A stretch of DNA of 64,000 bases. Source: an uncultured Clostridia bacterium (GTDB taxonomy: Bacteria > Bacillota > Clostridia > Oscillospirales > Ruminococcaceae). Where the stretch lies: assembly GCA_946567425.1 (NCBI GenBank), contig CAMNXF010000007.1:1-64000 (forward strand), written 5' to 3'. The notes under the pieces are model-generated. The model searched no databases and was not told where the DNA came from. It worked only from the letters and a program-made list of their open reading frames with translations. This document shows positions 61,451 through 64,000 of the stretch, one piece after another. Each line of letters starts with the position of its first letter. The stretch's first letter is position 1. Both the position numbers and the translations under genes were made by a program.

Positions 61451-63178
61451 TCACTTTTTCTTCTTTCCGCGAACGACCGCCGTAACCGCAATAGCCGCTC
61501 CGACAGCCGCAGCGCCGCCTATCGCGAAAGGCAGAACATTGCTGCCGCCATTTTCGCTCCCGACGCTGTCCGAAACAACATCGGACGAAATTTCGGGGGC
61601 TTTTTGAGGAACGCTCACCACGAACTCCGTCACCGAAAGCGCGGGCAGCGTGTACGTAAAGCTGTTCTCCGATATTTCGCCTACCCCGTCAAGACGGCGG
61701 ATCATCGGACTGTCACCGTACAGCGAGTATACCTCCGCGCTGCCGTAGACATTCTCCGAAGAAAGCGTGATGCTGACGGGCGTGTCATCGTGGATCGAAC
61801 GGTTGGTAACGATTATCTTCACAGTGTTTTCGTCCTCGCCGTCGATCGAGGAATAAACCGAAATATCACCGTCACTGTGCTCACTTTTTACAAGCGTATC
61901 GCCGAAGCCGTTACCCTCACCGTCATAGTTCGTGAACATATTGATAGCGCCGAGCTGATACTCGTTTTGATCGAACGACCAGATCGTTGCGAAATAAACG
62001 CCGTACTCCGCGAAAATGCCCAGCATATCGGCTTCGCAGACACCGCCTGAAATATGGTCGCCGCCGCCGAAATTATACTCCGAAAACGCGAGCTTTATAC
62101 CTGGATAGTATTTATCGATCGACTGCTGAACGTTCGGCAGTAGCGGGAAAAACACCGCTCCTGTGTCGATTATCCAACTGTTCTCGCGGTAGTCGGGATC
62201 GTACAGCGAACGCACGCTGTCAAGCCGCGCCTTAACGCATTCGTCGTTATCGTAGTGACTGCACGAGCGTTCTCCGCACGCGCCCTTTGCCTCGGTGTAG
62301 TAGTGCAGATCAAGAACGTCAAGCAGACGCGTTCCGTTCACGGTCTCCGCCTTGTGCATTTCGTCAAGATAGAAATCGATAAACCAGCGGTAGCCGTTTT
62401 CCTGCTTGATACCGTTCCAGTCGGGAGCGCCTGCCAGCGAATCGTAAGCGCTGTACCCGAAAAGCGCGGGACCGAAAACCTCCGCGCCGCCGTCCATCTC
62501 CTTGACGACAGACGCAAGGTCTACGCTCTTTTCGATAAGCTCTGAGCAGGTAAGCTGCTCGCGCTGAACAAGACTGTGGGTATGGTGCCAGAGCGCTGGC
62601 TCGTTGTCGAGCGAATACGCCTTGATACCCGTTTCGGTATCGGATTTGCCGAGCTTTGTTATCAGATAATTCAGCAGCTCGTCCATATACACGACGTCAT
62701 CGTCGCGGTTCGGTTTTTCGCCGAACTCGCCGCCCTTACGGTTTACTACCTTGAACCAATAGTCAGACGGCGCGGCGGCATCCTCGTGAACGTTCCCCTT
62801 TTTCTCGGACGAAGTATAACCGAGCATTTGCAGCGTTATCAAGGTATACGGCACACCCCCCCTTTTCGCTTCGTCGGCTGCGTTCAGTATAACGCCTGCC
62901 GGAACCAGTTTAAACTTGTCCGCAATATTCTGAATAAGATGCATATCCGAGCTGTTTTTCCAGTCCGAACCCGCGTTTGAAACGTTGTTTTCCCAGTTGT
63001 ACGCGGATAATCTGTTGCCGCCCAGACGGAACGACTTCGCCGAGACCGCGCTGAGATCCGCGCCGCTGTTCACGCCGTAAATGTAAGGCGAGACCGCCTT
63101 ATGCCCCTCCGACGGAGCCACCGTTATTTTAACCGGTTCATTCTCCGCAAAAACGCCCATACTCATCACCGCCCCCAA
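61451..63178 (-). CDS. glycoside hydrolase family 44, membrane-anchored, 5' end damaged
   Basis: A secreted endoglucanase/xyloglucanase-type enzyme (575 residues from TTG 63178). GH44 signatures: IYGVNSG, SFRLGGNRLSAYNWENNVSN, the acid/base AYSLDNEPALW (Glu about 187), nucleophile AFSEYNFGGGDH (Glu about 368). A C-terminal beta domain and a membrane helix (about 550-570) with KKKK tail follow. The frame upstream continues QFAAAVITAAV as a fine signal peptide, but runs into a TGA directly before that Gln, so no Met-Lys-Lys start exists. A short start, a frameshift or a sequence error is implied. Confidence 0.85.
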   Translation of the reverse strand: MGAVMSMGVFAENEPVKITVAPSEGHKAVSPYIYGVNSGADLSAVSAKSFRLGGNRLSAYNWENNVSNAGSDWKNSSDMHLIQNIADKFKLVPAGVILNAADEAKRGGVPYTLITLQMLGYTSSEKKGNVHEDAAAPSDYWFKVVNRKGGEFGEKPNRDDDVVYMDELLNYLITKLGKSDTETGIKAYSLDNEPALWHHTHSLVQREQLTCSELIEKSVDLASVVKEMDGGAEVFGPALFGYSAYDSLAGAPDWNGIKQENGYRWFIDFYLDEMHKAETVNGTRLLDVLDLHYYTEAKGACGERSCSHYDNDECVKARLDSVRSLYDPDYRENSWIIDTGAVFFPLLPNVQQSIDKYYPGIKLAFSEYNFGGGDHISGGVCEADMLGIFAEYGVYFATIWSFDQNEYQLGAINMFTNYDGEGNGFGDTLVKSEHSDGDISVYSSIDGEDENTVKIIVTNRSIHDDTPVSITLSSENVYGSAEVYSLYGDSPMIRRLDGVGEISENSFTYTLPALSVTEFVVSVPQKAPEISSDVVSDSVGSENGGSNVLPFAIGGAAAVGAAIAVTAVVRGKKKK

Positions 63179-63220
63179 GACTGCCGCCGTAATGACCGCT
63201 GCCGCAAATTGTCAATAGGT

Positions 63221-64000
63221 TCAGGCGTTTATTTTTTCGTGCTTGAGCTGCGTATTGCGTCGCTCGTGCTCGCGGCGGACGAACGCTATCCCCGAGCAGA
63301 TATCCGCGAGCCTTGCGGTGTTCGGTCTAAAATCGTAAATGTACTCCCCCGAATACACCACGACCTCGCCGTTAAAGCCCTTTTTAAACCTGTAAAGCCC
63401 GTAGGCGGGATCGTTCTCGTCGTCGAAGTGCGGAATACCGCCGAAGTCGTACACATCGCAGCCGCCCCCGACCGCCCACTTCATCATCTCAAATTGCATA
63501 AGATAGTTGGGGTAAAGGTTTCTGTTATCGTCCGAGGACGCTCCGTAAACGTATGAGCCGACGTTTCCGTACCTCACCGCGACCGCCCCCGAAAGCGGCA
63601 CTTCCCTGCCGTCTATCTCAGCATAACACATAAACAGTCTGCACTGCTCCTCGGTAAAGCTGTTCAGAAAACGCGCGAAATATTCCCGCGGACGGATAAG
63701 AAATCCGTCGCGCCGCCCTGTCTGCCGCATTAACGGGTAAAAGTCGTCCAGAGCCTCAACACCGCACCGCCGACAATAAACGCCCTTTCTCGCCGCCTTG
63801 CGGACGCGGTTGCGGCAATCGGGCTTAAACATTGCGATAAGCTCCTCCTCGGTCTTGCCGCCGATGTTTTTCAGAACGTAATTCGCGCGCGGCTGTATGG
63901 TTTCCTCCGCGTTTTCATTATGGGAAAAACCAAGCGCATTCAGAGCACGCACGTTCTCCTCAAAGAGCGGGTCGCACATAAAGCGGTAAGCGCGGTATTT
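63221..64000 (-). CDS. FemABX-family aminoacyltransferase-like protein, 5' truncated by the window
   Basis: About 260 codons, open to the right edge (the frame continues YRAYRFMCDPLF past the internal ATG at 63979). It has FemX/MurM-type motifs: IQPRANYVLKNIGGKTEEELIAMFKPDCRNRVRKAARKG, then GFLIRPREYF, LSGAVAVRYGN, YVYGASSDDNRNLYPNYLMQFEMMKWA and DFGGIPHFDD. These enzymes add amino acids to the peptidoglycan cross-bridge using aminoacyl-tRNA. It precedes the GH44 gene. Confidence 0.85.
   Translation of the reverse strand, partial: KYRAYRFMCDPLFEENVRALNALGFSHNENAEETIQPRANYVLKNIGGKTEEELIAMFKPDCRNRVRKAARKGVYCRRCGVEALDDFYPLMRQTGRRDGFLIRPREYFARFLNSFTEEQCRLFMCYAEIDGREVPLSGAVAVRYGNVGSYVYGASSDDNRNLYPNYLMQFEMMKWAVGGGCDVYDFGGIPHFDDENDPAYGLYRFKKGFNGEVVVYSGEYIYDFRPNTARLADICSGIAFVRREHERRNTQLKHEKINA

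Noticed and set aside
1-64000. CRISPR array, prophage, IS element, tRNA or rRNA
   Set aside because: No regularly spaced repeats, integrase/transposase frames or cloverleaf/rRNA signatures were seen on reading both strands.

Overview
The window comes from a spore-forming, anaerobic member of the Clostridia. Oscillospirales or Ruminococcaceae is the best fit, by inference. The evidence is spoIVA, a SPOCS/LysM spore-coat-type protein, an uninterrupted sigma-K gene, an alpha/beta SASP, class III (oxygen-sensitive) ribonucleotide reductase, rubrerythrin, a Na+-pumping decarboxylase, and dockerin/GH44-type secreted enzymes. Base composition looks uniform. Many promoters match the housekeeping consensus (TTGACA-17-TATAAT). 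I see no integrase, transposase, CRISPR array, rRNA or tRNA.

Layout. 1-9.2 kb: a chemoreceptor, then a very large secreted M60-like metalloprotease with a dockerin module, followed by a membrane-anchored Ser-rich protein with a cohesin-like domain. This is a possible enzyme/anchor pair. 9.2-16 kb: sigma-K, an acetyltransferase, an oligopeptide-binding lipoprotein, a DUF402 protein and nrdD-nrdG behind two NrdR-box-like sites. 16-24.2 kb: a leftward operon tepA - small ORF - uppP - ftsK - radical SAM pair - two small membrane proteins. 24.3-30.8 kb: spoIVA and SPOCS/LysM behind a sigma-E-like promoter, a Fur-family regulator, putP, an SASP and rubrerythrin. 30.8-33.4 kb: an orphan pilin plus small membrane protein, divergent from an XRE regulator across a palindromic promoter region, then pyrB with a zinc-ribbon tail. 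33.5-37.2 kb: two paralogous membrane proteins, a SIMPL protein and decarboxylase pump subunits beta and gamma. 37.2-42.5 kb: DUF5711-like - CvpA-like - ClpE-like - SDR operon. 42.5-46.8 kb: a fused EcfA-EcfA' ATPase, EcfT and a TruA-DUF3781 fusion. 46.8-55.8 kb: a long operon (radical SAM - ruvC - ruvA - TPR - phosphatase - ruvB) that continues into seven small accessory genes. 55.8-58.4 kb: a sugar-type permease pair with an apparently degenerate binding protein. 58.5-64 kb: lone trpB, an unrecognised two-gene locus, a GH44 glycosidase with a damaged 5' end, and a FemX-like gene cut by the window edge.

The points most worth checking are the dockerin/cohesin-like pair, an NrdD with no visible glycyl-radical motif, the symmetric XRE/pilin promoter, the TruA-DUF3781 fusion, the binding-protein remnant and the unknown pair at 59.8-61.3 kb. 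All family calls were made by reading the sequences, without database searches.
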